A stretch of DNA of 57,625 nucleotides, taken from positions 1-57,625 of IMG/VR virus record IMGVR_UViG_3300036770_005327; one strand, written 5' to 3'. The position numbers were made by a program, and so were the translations under genes. The notes beneath the pieces are model-generated. The model searched no databases, was not told the origin of the DNA, and worked only from the letters and a program-made list of their open reading frames with translations. Shown piece by piece: positions 1-7,399 of this stretch (position 1 is the first letter of the stretch; every line of letters starts with the position of its first letter). The stretch is from a virus.

Positions 1-2579
1 CCGTCCCGATCTGTGATGGGCTCAGGGTGTCCAGGAAGAAACTTATTCCGTACCCCTGTAGCCTTGATATAAGCATGATATGTTTTCGTTAGGCCCGAGC
101 CGGCAGAGCCAAATGCGGCAACATATCGAGCAGTTAAAACAACTGAACCATCGACACTGTAATTTCCTTGCGTGGAATAATTTTGTGAAGGATTAAACCT
201 CACCTGCTTAACAAGTGTCGCGCCATCGTAAATTTCAATAGTGTAAATCAGCCGCTCTGGGCCTGAACTGATGACATTGCCCCGGAACTCAAAGGACACA
301 TCAATAATACTTTCCGCTACATATGAGTCGATATAAATACTGGCTGAAGCAACATGAACGAGCTTATCCAATTCCAACGCATTGCCATTTAAGCCTGCAA
401 TCACTTTTTGGTTAACGGCACCTCCACGAATATTTAATGAATCAACCGACAGGTTTTTAATATACGCGCCTTGCAAATACCCATTACTATCGAGCACCAC
501 ATTACCTTGCGGATCATAAATGGTCAGGCCTTTGGCATAGACACCGCCCGAATTTGAAACCGCCAAAGACGCATTTGCCGCGTTTTTCTCAACACCCGCC
601 GGTCCCGCCCAAATCATGAATGTTTGGTACGGGTGCAAGTCCATCCGGTAGCTGCCACTGAGCAAGCTCAAATCGGAGCCGGTAATTGAACCGCCAATGA
701 TCCTGGGCGAACTCAAACTGGCAGACGCTACCAACGTATCCGCAACCACAGTACCGCTGACCAGCTCCTGAATTGACGCTGCCCGGATTAAGGCCTTATC
801 AATCAGTACCTGGTTGTTTGAGATCACGAACGGATTCACAAGGCCAGCGGGGCCGAGCATCGAAAACCGGTTCGCGTTGACCACAAAGCTAGTGAATGAG
901 CCATTGTTATACAGACCAAAGCCAGCGGCTAACCCATTGACCTCAGTTTTCACCCCCCACATGGCAGTAAAATTATTGTTGGCCGCTGCAACCGCCTGGG
1001 ATAACTGTGTCACTGTGGCGCTGGATGAATTGAACCTGGCATTCACATCTTGCTGTAAAGTGCCCAAAGACTGATTGAATAAACTTTGTGACTGAGATAA
1101 CTGCGTTACATTAGCGTTGGTTGTATCAAATCGGCTGTTTACAGATTGTGTCAGCGTACCAAGAGACTGATTTAACAGACTCTGCGACTGAGACAGCTGT
1201 GTCACATTCGCATTTGTCGTGTTAAAACTACTCTCGACAGATAGCTTTAATGTCCCTACCGATTTATCAACTGTCGATATCGTTTGAGCCAGCTGCGTCA
1301 CGTTCGCGTTGGTGTCTGCAAACTTGCTTTCAACACTTTCTGATAACGTGGCCACAGACTGACTGATGTTGCTTTGTGCCTGTGCAATCTGTGTCACATT
1401 GGCGTTTGTGGTATTAAACCGGCTGTTGACGCTAACCTGCAGCGTTGACAGCGATTCATTCAACGTTGCCTGAGCCAGTGACAACTGCAGAACTGATGCC
1501 GAGTTTTCACCAACATCAGCACGAACCTCCGTCAACTGCCTGGCCATCGCTGCTGATTCCGATGCAATTAAGGTGAATTGCTCATTGATGGCCGCAACGC
1601 TGCTATCAAACTGCGCCATGCGCAGAACGACCCCATAAATCCGCACTTCATGATCTGATATCGAGCTGGTCACATTGTCTTGCCACAATGCCAGGCGCGT
1701 TAAATGCTTTCCATCCCGGACTTCTGCCCCCCACTTCCCAAGCGCGAGCTGCAGCTCTGCATCGGCGTAATTCCACTGAGCCAACAACAACCGGTTAATC
1801 ATGCTGGTTGATGATTGCATCTGGTCAGAATTGACGACCGTTTCTAAATTCTGCGCAACCTGGTTGATACCTTTGCGCAGCAAGTCCAATGGCCCATTGT
1901 CTTCGCTGAATTTAGTATCAACTTTCTGAATAATCTGCTGATACTTTTCATCACTAATCAGCTCGATATCGTTTCGAAGCCATTCAACCAGCGGACTGTT
2001 TGCATCCTCCTCGGTGATTTTCTCAATTAACCAGCCGATATCATCTTCGGTTTTGCCGGGGATCCCGCCAAGGCCTTGCCATGGTCCAATATCCCCTCTT
2101 TGGTTGATAAAGCGAACCCAGTAATAGAACGTGGAACCTTTGGCCACGACATCAGAGAACATCACGCCCTTGGTTGTGCCTATCATGACAGCAGAACCAA
2201 CGAGATCGACACCACTGCGCCAAATCTCGGCTTCAAGATGACCGCGGTAAGTGGGTTCATCGAACCGGATCAGCACTGCTGTAAAGCCACCAACGGCGGT
2301 CACGTTCAAAGGTGCATGCGGTATATCGATCCGCACTGGCGTTCCGGTGCCAGGTTGCAACGGCACCAACACGCCGCCAGTGTTGGGATTTCCTTTGAAC
2401 TGCGCAACGCCCATATCAATTAAATCACGCGGCGTTAGCGCCCGGTCTAAGCCATCCCCGCGACTGCCGGTTAAGATTTCAAGCGCCTGGGCAACGGATG
2501 TAATAGAGCGCGGAAGGTCTTTTGAATTTGTCACCACTGCAGGATAGCGGTGACGGGGCTTCATACTCGTTTGTGTCAT
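1..2579 (-). CDS. tail tip / host-specificity protein, gpJ and DUF1983-like (main part; continues at 57498-57468)
   Basis: This is the main part of an 869-residue protein that crosses the circular join. It starts at ATG 2579, overlapping the TGA of the upstream gene, and ends at TAA 57470-57468. Residues about 80-165 look like a fibronectin type III domain, as in gpJ-type tail tips. Residues about 365-525 are five tandem 32-residue repeats with the pattern LNQSLGTLxxSVNSRFxTTN followed by ANVTQLS, probably a trimeric coiled-coil stalk. The C-terminal third resembles the DUF1983 region of host-specificity proteins (LVASASLSSPRIIGGSITG). It is the last gene of the tail block, where receptor-binding or central-fibre proteins sit. 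Family assignment is by recalled pattern. Confidence 0.8.
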   Translation of the reverse strand, partial: MTQTSMKPRHRYPAVVTNSKDLPRSITSVAQALEILTGSRGDGLDRALTPRDLIDMGVAQFKGNPNTGGVLVPLQPGTGTPVRIDIPHAPLNVTAVGGFTAVLIRFDEPTYRGHLEAEIWRSGVDLVGSAVMIGTTKGVMFSDVVAKGSTFYYWVRFINQRGDIGPWQGLGGIPGKTEDDIGWLIEKITEEDANSPLVEWLRNDIELISDEKYQQIIQKVDTKFSEDNGPLDLLRKGINQVAQNLETVVNSDQMQSSTSMINRLLLAQWNYADAELQLALGKWGAEVRDGKHLTRLALWQDNVTSSISDHEVRIYGVVLRMAQFDSSVAAINEQFTLIASESAAMARQLTEVRADVGENSASVLQLSLAQATLNESLSTLQVSVNSRFNTTNANVTQIAQAQSNISQSVATLSESVESKFADTNANVTQLAQTISTVDKSVGTLKLSVESSFNTTNANVTQLSQSQSLLNQSLGTLTQSVNSRFDTTNANVTQLSQSQSLFNQSLGTLQQDVNARFNSSSATVTQLSQAVAAANNNFTAMWGVKTEVNGLAAGFGLYNNGSFTSFVVNANRFSMLGPAGLVNPFVISNNQVLIDKALIRAASIQELVSGTVVADTLVASASLSSPRIIGGSITGSDLSLLSGSYRMDLHPYQTFMIWAGPAGVEKNAANASLAVSNSGGVYAKGLTIYDPQGNVVLDSNGYLQGAYIKNLSVDSLNIRGGAVNQKVIAGLNGNALELDKLVHVASASIYIDSYVAESIIDVSFEFRGNVISSGPERLIYTIEIYDGATLVKQVRFNPSQNYSTQGNYSVDGSVVLTARYVAAFGSAGSGLTKTYHAYIKATGVRNKFLPGHPEPITDRD

Positions 2580-4180
2580 ACCAAATCTGCCATATCATCC
2601 GATATTGCCAACATTTCAACAGTCCCGGTGCCGGCAAACTCAAACTGTACAGTTCGGCCACGCAACGGCGGTAACCGCATCGAGTCAGCTGCGCGTGAAC
2701 AATCTGAAATGGTGTGTTTCTTGACACCATCAATCCACAAAGAGAAAGACAATGCGGATAACTGCGAGCCTGTGATACTGATAGCGTTTGGCAGTTCGTT
2801 GCCGCCAAACATAAATGGCTTGCTACGCCAGGACATTTGCAATGGTGCTGCGCCTTGGTCAAATCCACAGATTTGAGTACCGTTTAATACAAAGGCGGCA
2901 CCGGTTGCCAAGTCGTTGTAGACGGCGGGATAGTACACACTCAGCGGCATGAGTGATTTTGTATCCGGGTCAAAAATAAACCCCTGCTTGACGTTGGTGG
3001 CACTGGTAAAAAATGCCAGGTATTTACCGTTATAACAGGCCGCAATAATGGTTGCGGGGTTGTACATTTCGCGCCACTGACGGGCAGATATCACATCTTC
3101 CGTCAACAGGATCACCTGGTTGGATGAAACACCTACCAAGCCATCCGGACTGGCGTAAATAACAAACTCGCCCATATCAACCATTGAGCGCGCAGACACA
3201 CAGGCATGATTACTTTCAAGCCGCTCACTCGACATCGCACTGGGGCTGACGCCGGATACGATATAAGGAAATCCTTCGGTGGCCACAACTAAAGCATTGG
3301 TGGTTGCGCCTATGGCCACAATCGGGTGAGAAGTCGTCAGGCGATACCGCTTCGGCCAGGCATAGGCTAAATAGGACTCGCTAAAGTGCAGAGTATTGCC
3401 CACGAAGCCGGCAAGGATGCCATTGGCCATCAGCGTCAGGCCTTTTAAATCTGCCGGCGGTGGATCATAGTCCTGCGTGATCAGCTCCGGGCCTAAACCG
3501 TCTGACAGCAATGTATCAGTCAAAGACCGCTGAGCGATCGGCAATTCCGCGACTAAAAAGAATCCGGAACTGCTGGCACCGCTTGCAGAGCGGTAAACCC
3601 GTTGCCGGTCAATCGCAAAATTGTTCGACGCCAGCACCGGCAAGGTTAACGTCACTGGTTGTCCAGGCTCGACTAACACAAGCCTGGCAGACACAGCGGA
3701 TGGCGGCCCTTCTTCGCCGAATTTATTTACATGCGTAACGACATAAAACCGCGTTTCATCATCTGCATAATCGGTGTTATTGCCTGATGCCGCCCCAAGC
3801 GCGACCACAGGCGCTGTGGCTGGCATTGGGATCCCCAAAGTTAAACTACCACTTGGGTAGGGTGCGCTGGCTGTCAGCAAAGCGCTGTCGCCGAATTTGG
3901 GAGCGCCATCACCCGACCAGTACACGCGGGACCAACTATCGCTGACGATGGGACTGGGGCAAACGTTGACTACCTTTTGCCACGCCAGGTAAATCGTACT
4001 GTATTTATAAATGGTCTGAGCATTGGCCACAGCGATTGTGGCCACGCTGGCAGAAAGCCCTTTAAGGGGGCTTAACTTGCCTTCGGCCGAATAAACGTTC
4101 TGTGCTTGTTCTGCTGCGTACTCAGGAAGGTCGATAGGTTTAACTTTTGGGATCAGTCCTTCAAAGCGGCTGAACTTCAT
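2576..4180 (-). CDS. podovirus tail (tube/knob-like) structural protein
   Basis: 534 residues when started at ATG 4180, which has GGAGG seven bases upstream; the longer frame to 4207 has no ribosome site. The N-terminal pattern (MKFSRFEGLIPKVKP, then QAQNVYSAEGKLSPLKG) is one I associate with podovirus tail proteins that replace older tail-tube annotations. Residues about 130-215 include a fibronectin-like stretch. The rest is rich in short beta strands, possibly a propeller. It starts 20 bases inside the preceding gene and ends overlapping the start of the tail tip gene, so it belongs to one tightly coupled tail operon. The exact role (tube, knob or adaptor) is inference. Confidence 0.6.
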   Translation of the reverse strand: MKFSRFEGLIPKVKPIDLPEYAAEQAQNVYSAEGKLSPLKGLSASVATIAVANAQTIYKYSTIYLAWQKVVNVCPSPIVSDSWSRVYWSGDGAPKFGDSALLTASAPYPSGSLTLGIPMPATAPVVALGAASGNNTDYADDETRFYVVTHVNKFGEEGPPSAVSARLVLVEPGQPVTLTLPVLASNNFAIDRQRVYRSASGASSSGFFLVAELPIAQRSLTDTLLSDGLGPELITQDYDPPPADLKGLTLMANGILAGFVGNTLHFSESYLAYAWPKRYRLTTSHPIVAIGATTNALVVATEGFPYIVSGVSPSAMSSERLESNHACVSARSMVDMGEFVIYASPDGLVGVSSNQVILLTEDVISARQWREMYNPATIIAACYNGKYLAFFTSATNVKQGFIFDPDTKSLMPLSVYYPAVYNDLATGAAFVLNGTQICGFDQGAAPLQMSWRSKPFMFGGNELPNAISITGSQLSALSFSLWIDGVKKHTISDCSRAADSMRLPPLRGRTVQFEFAGTGTVEMLAISDDMADLV

Positions 4181-4481
4181 CAACAGCCTCCGGGGTTGCC
4201 TGCGCAACCAACTTAATCGCCTCCGGATGAGTCAGAAGTGTGACCTTGCCGGAGCCGATCGTTAATTCAAATTCGACGCCATTGCCGGCATGGACTGCAT
4301 AATCTGCCAGCTCGCTAATTTGCTCCGTAGGAATTGATAAAATAACCAGCTCAATTCCATTGAAGTTTATAACTGCAGGGCTGTTGGTTAATGACTGGGC
4401 CGTAGGATCTGTCATGTACGATTCAAGCGTGATCACTGCGTACTTGCTTTCAGGGTTAGTAATAAACTCTTGAATATTCAT
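4161..4481 (-). CDS. small tail-module protein, function unknown
   Basis: 106 residues from ATG 4481, which overlaps the TGA of the preceding gene in an ATGA arrangement; the longer frame to 4541 lies inside that gene. The protein is acidic, without membrane segments or cysteines. It has an alternating beta pattern in the middle (INFNGIELVILSIPTEQI) and a glycine turn (ELTIGSGKVTLLTH). It lies between the putative spike and a tail structural gene, so a minor tail component or a chaperone is possible. I do not recognise the family. Confidence 0.7.
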   Translation of the reverse strand: MNIQEFITNPESKYAVITLESYMTDPTAQSLTNSPAVINFNGIELVILSIPTEQISELADYAVHAGNGVEFELTIGSGKVTLLTHPEAIKLVAQATPEAVDEVQPL

Positions 4482-6097
4482 ATCACGTTTCCAACATCCA
4501 CAATCGACCAGCGATCGGCGTTTTGGTTGACTAAGCGACAAGGGTTATGGACATCATCCATTTGACGCAAAGTAATGTTGTCTATAGTGAAAGATCCGGC
4601 AACTGCAGATACAGGCCTGAAAGTGACATGGCCAGTTGCTTCCCTTGCGCAGAACGTCATTTCGATTTTTTGGCGAACTGCCGAAACATTGATAGATGAA
4701 ATAGTTGCCCAAGTGGGGGCGAAACATTTAAAACTCATCTGTATTGCAGGGCCGGTAATCGCATTGAAATCGACTTCCAGTTTATAAAATCGGCCAGGCA
4801 CAAGAGGGGTGGACCCATTGAGATATAAATCTAATCCGGAGTTCACATTGTCTACAAAATCACATTTAAGGGCACCGTTTACGTTACTTAATGTGGCTCC
4901 GGCAGCAGCATAAGTTCCGGCCAAATCAGTCAGCGCTGGATTACGCATGATCTCTGGCCCCGTCAATTCATACGCGGGAGACAGCTTGATATTTTTTACT
5001 TTGTAGCGCTTACCGTTTTCACTTCCCATTGCGCCACGCAAAGATATATGGGCTGATGGCATCACTCCTGAGCCAGCTGCGGTTGTAAATAAAAACCTTA
5101 GCCTGCCACCGTATAATGGAGCTGTCGAAAACGACCCATAAAATGCACTGCTATGGTCAAAGCTGGCTCTGCGCAATTCATTGAATGGCATGTTACCGGC
5201 ATTGGCTCCGGTGTACGCCAAGGTTAATCTAAGATTTGTTCCATCTGCCCAGCCTTCAACATCAGCTTCTAATACATAAGTGCGTGACCACTCGATTGCT
5301 ACCGGGATACGCCAAGCGCGTTGACCCCATGTATCAACCATGTTGTATTCAAAACTACCATCCGGATTTATTTTAGTGTCTGTTGACGATTCCCAAATAG
5401 GGGGAGCCAAAGCTAAATTTTTAGAAAGCTTTTTCGAGAAAAAAGTACCCGCGCGATCAGAAAAGTCCCAATCACCAATTAACACGCCGTTACTCCGCGC
5501 ACCTTGGTTCCAGACTTTAAGATTGAAATATGTCACATCAGCACGTTCAACACCTGAAGTCAGCGAGCTGGGGCCAGCCATATTGTAAACTGCCGGATCA
5601 GCTGAAAACGAAGTTGAGCTATTCAGAATTTCACCTGAAGGCAACCGTATGGTTCCAGACATGACACCAGCCACACGTTTAATTACCGCGACATAAATAG
5701 TCATCGGCTGACATAGCATTAAAAAGCCGGGATAACTGACAATCGTTGCGTCACCATTGCAGCTAGTTGCATTAAGAGTTCCCCTCTCGCCGCTATGCTG
5801 GCCCCAGCTGTTGAAAAACAGCAGTGGACGGCTTGCTCCACCGACATAGCTATTAATAATGATTTGATTATTACTGGTAGCACGAACAACAGAGTTCAAC
5901 ATAAAGACGACTTCAATTTCAAAGTCGCCAGCCAAAGCGATAGGAACGTGAAAAAGCCAGTGGTCATCAATGCGATCAGCACGATATGCCCATCGCAGAG
6001 CAGATTGCACAACCAACGCAATCTTTTTTTTCCGCACCATCACAGTGGGCGTAAAATCATCGTAAGGATTGCGATGATCTAAGATCTCAATGCTCAT
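4478..6097 (-). CDS. putative tail spike / receptor-binding protein with carbohydrate-binding-like domains
   Basis: 539 residues from ATG 6097, overlapping the stop of the gene before it. The sequence is almost all beta strand. Two or three stretches resemble jelly-roll, carbohydrate-binding-module or LamG-like folds, for example WRIPVAIEWSRTYVLEADVEGW near residue 265 and VPGRFYKLEVDFNAI near 440. I see no enzymatic motif. The position among tail fibre and tail tip genes and this domain type suggest a part that touches the host surface. Alternatives are a tail-sheath decoration or a baseplate-like protein. Receptor binding is inference from fold type and place. Confidence 0.6.
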   Translation of the reverse strand: MSIEILDHRNPYDDFTPTVMVRKKKIALVVQSALRWAYRADRIDDHWLFHVPIALAGDFEIEVVFMLNSVVRATSNNQIIINSYVGGASRPLLFFNSWGQHSGERGTLNATSCNGDATIVSYPGFLMLCQPMTIYVAVIKRVAGVMSGTIRLPSGEILNSSTSFSADPAVYNMAGPSSLTSGVERADVTYFNLKVWNQGARSNGVLIGDWDFSDRAGTFFSKKLSKNLALAPPIWESSTDTKINPDGSFEYNMVDTWGQRAWRIPVAIEWSRTYVLEADVEGWADGTNLRLTLAYTGANAGNMPFNELRRASFDHSSAFYGSFSTAPLYGGRLRFLFTTAAGSGVMPSAHISLRGAMGSENGKRYKVKNIKLSPAYELTGPEIMRNPALTDLAGTYAAAGATLSNVNGALKCDFVDNVNSGLDLYLNGSTPLVPGRFYKLEVDFNAITGPAIQMSFKCFAPTWATISSINVSAVRQKIEMTFCAREATGHVTFRPVSAVAGSFTIDNITLRQMDDVHNPCRLVNQNADRWSIVDVGNVI

Positions 6098-6375
6098 GGC
6101 GTGATCTCGATATTAACGTGTGTTGCCGTATCCTCCGCATACAAATGTATTTCATTTTCCCCTGCTTTGATGTTGGCCAGAGCGTCAGTCACAAGGCGGC
6201 GACCACCAACAAAATCGACAGCAGGCGGCACCAGTCCTATCCATACGCGAATTCGTGCCAGGCCATTACCACGAGCAACGTTCTGAATACTGGTGGCTTT
6301 ACCGACAGGCAACCCCAGCTGACTTAAGGACGTCCATTTTTTTGCTTCTAACAAATCATCAGGTCTGGTATCCAC
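6094..6375 (-). CDS. small tail-module protein, function unknown
   Basis: 93 residues from a GTG at 6375, with AAGGAG eight bases upstream. The C-terminal half (NIKAGENEIHLYAEDTATHV) is a beta-rich stretch like a single Ig or jelly-roll strand set; the N-terminal third is charged and helical. It overlaps the next gene by four bases, and its start follows the stop of the DUF1353-like gene directly, so the group is translationally coupled. The product may be a small adaptor for the spike encoded just downstream. The family is not recognised. Confidence 0.65.
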   Translation of the reverse strand: MDTRPDDLLEAKKWTSLSQLGLPVGKATSIQNVARGNGLARIRVWIGLVPPAVDFVGGRRLVTDALANIKAGENEIHLYAEDTATHVNIEITP

Positions 6376-6726
6376 TTATTGCTCCTTGGTTTTGTAGTTG
6401 CCACGGCCAAACATTTTTACAGCCAGGTAAGCTGGTTTTGCTTTATGAGCTGGCACCTTGTAAGCCAACAGGGTTTGATAAAACGCATCATCGGCAAACT
6501 GCTTGGTATGCAGCGCTTGCTGATAGAAGTAATCATGCAGCACCGAGGCCTCAAAGGCTTCGGTGGCGGGGTCTAAAAACCACCATAAAAAACGGGGCAC
6601 ATTGGCCCCGTTCGTGGTTGTTCCTTCAGGCACAATGCCGTAGGGCGTGTGCCAGTCTTTGGTTAAGACCCATTTCCGTTTACCGACTTTAAGGGTCAGT
6701 AATGGGCTGTATCCGGGTTTACTCAT
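6376..6726 (-). CDS. DUF1353-family phage protein
   Basis: 116 residues. The pattern of a start with IVPEGTTTNGANVPRFLWWF followed by EASVLHDYFYQQAL matches DUF1353, a family common in the tail and lysis regions of phages. In that family a xGxxTDGxSxP loop is followed by HDxLY. Here the first loop reads TTTNGANVP and the second HDYFY, so the conserved histidine and aspartate are kept. The biochemical role of DUF1353 is not established to my knowledge. The gene starts inside the end of the preceding small gene (ATGA overlap at 6723-6726) with GAGGG as ribosome site. Confidence 0.75.
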   Translation of the reverse strand: MSKPGYSPLLTLKVGKRKWVLTKDWHTPYGIVPEGTTTNGANVPRFLWWFLDPATEAFEASVLHDYFYQQALHTKQFADDAFYQTLLAYKVPAHKAKPAYLAVKMFGRGNYKTKEQ

Positions 6727-7013
6727 GCGCCCTCACTTGCTGGCCAATAGGCATCATCACTGATAATTAAATCAACCAAGTCAGGGCGCGCTATCAGCGC
6801 CTCCAGTGCCTGGCGGTGGCTATTAATCCAGTGAACGCATTCAGCGCGTTCCTGTTCACTATAAAGCCCCAGGGCGACATTAGCCTGACCGACCTTATCC
6901 CAGCGCGATTCGATACGGCGGGTGGCTTCAAACTTAGCTTCTGCCTGTTTTTGAGCGCGCAGTTTGTCTTGCTTTGCTGCAGGGGTAACTTTTTTTGACC
7001 AATCAATATTCAT
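6723..7013 (-). CDS. tail fibre assembly chaperone-like protein
   Basis: 96 residues. The N-terminus MNIDWSKKVTPAAKQ and the following basic helical region resemble small phage proteins annotated as tail (fibre) assembly chaperones, which typically begin with xxDWSKxxT and end in a short acidic tail. The C-terminal part, with DAYWPASEG, is acidic. The gene lies two frames downstream of the large tail fibre gene, where such chaperones are usually encoded. It overlaps its neighbours on both sides by four bases. The role is inferred from pattern and place. Confidence 0.55.
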   Translation of the reverse strand: MNIDWSKKVTPAAKQDKLRAQKQAEAKFEATRRIESRWDKVGQANVALGLYSEQERAECVHWINSHRQALEALIARPDLVDLIISDDAYWPASEGA

Positions 7014-7399
7014 GCAGGAAAAACCTCAGGTTCAGGTTCCGCTACAGATTCGGGTTCTGGCTCTGGCTCAGGTTTAGATTCTGGCACTACCGGTTTTCTG
7101 ACAATTGGACAAGGACATTGACCGGCATCAACAACAAACGTGTAGTCTGCCAATTCGGCAGACTGATTTGATTCAGCGTTCGTTGCATCAAATAGGTATT
7201 CAAGTTGCAGCTCGATTTGGTTATTTTTTCTGACAACAACACCAGCAAACGGGGGGCCAATTTCTATTTCCTCACCTTCGCCAAGCGGTGACAGGTCGTA
7301 CTCCAGACCTCGATAGTGTAGAACTTCTCCTGTGACCGTAGGCGGTGTATCAATAGCCCCATTAGGTAAAGCAGAGGTCGCCAAAAGTGTAATTTTCAT
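7010..7399 (-). CDS. small protein with Pro-Glu repeat tail, in the tail fibre operon
   Basis: 129 residues when started at ATG 7399, which overlaps the TGA of the tail fibre gene; GGGAG sits eight bases upstream of this codon and too close to the other candidate at 7408. The body is beta-rich and has a CPCP motif near residue 105. The C-terminus is a low-complexity PEPEPEPE run, likely unstructured. It directly follows the tail fibre, so a fibre accessory or chaperone role is possible. I do not recognise a family. Confidence 0.7.
   Translation of the reverse strand: MKITLLATSALPNGAIDTPPTVTGEVLHYRGLEYDLSPLGEGEEIEIGPPFAGVVVRKNNQIELQLEYLFDATNAESNQSAELADYTFVVDAGQCPCPIVRKPVVPESKPEPEPEPESVAEPEPEVFPA

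Noticed and set aside
1008-1487. CRISPR-like array
   Set aside because: The period is 96 bases and codes continuous protein repeats; there are no spacers. No CRISPR array was seen elsewhere.
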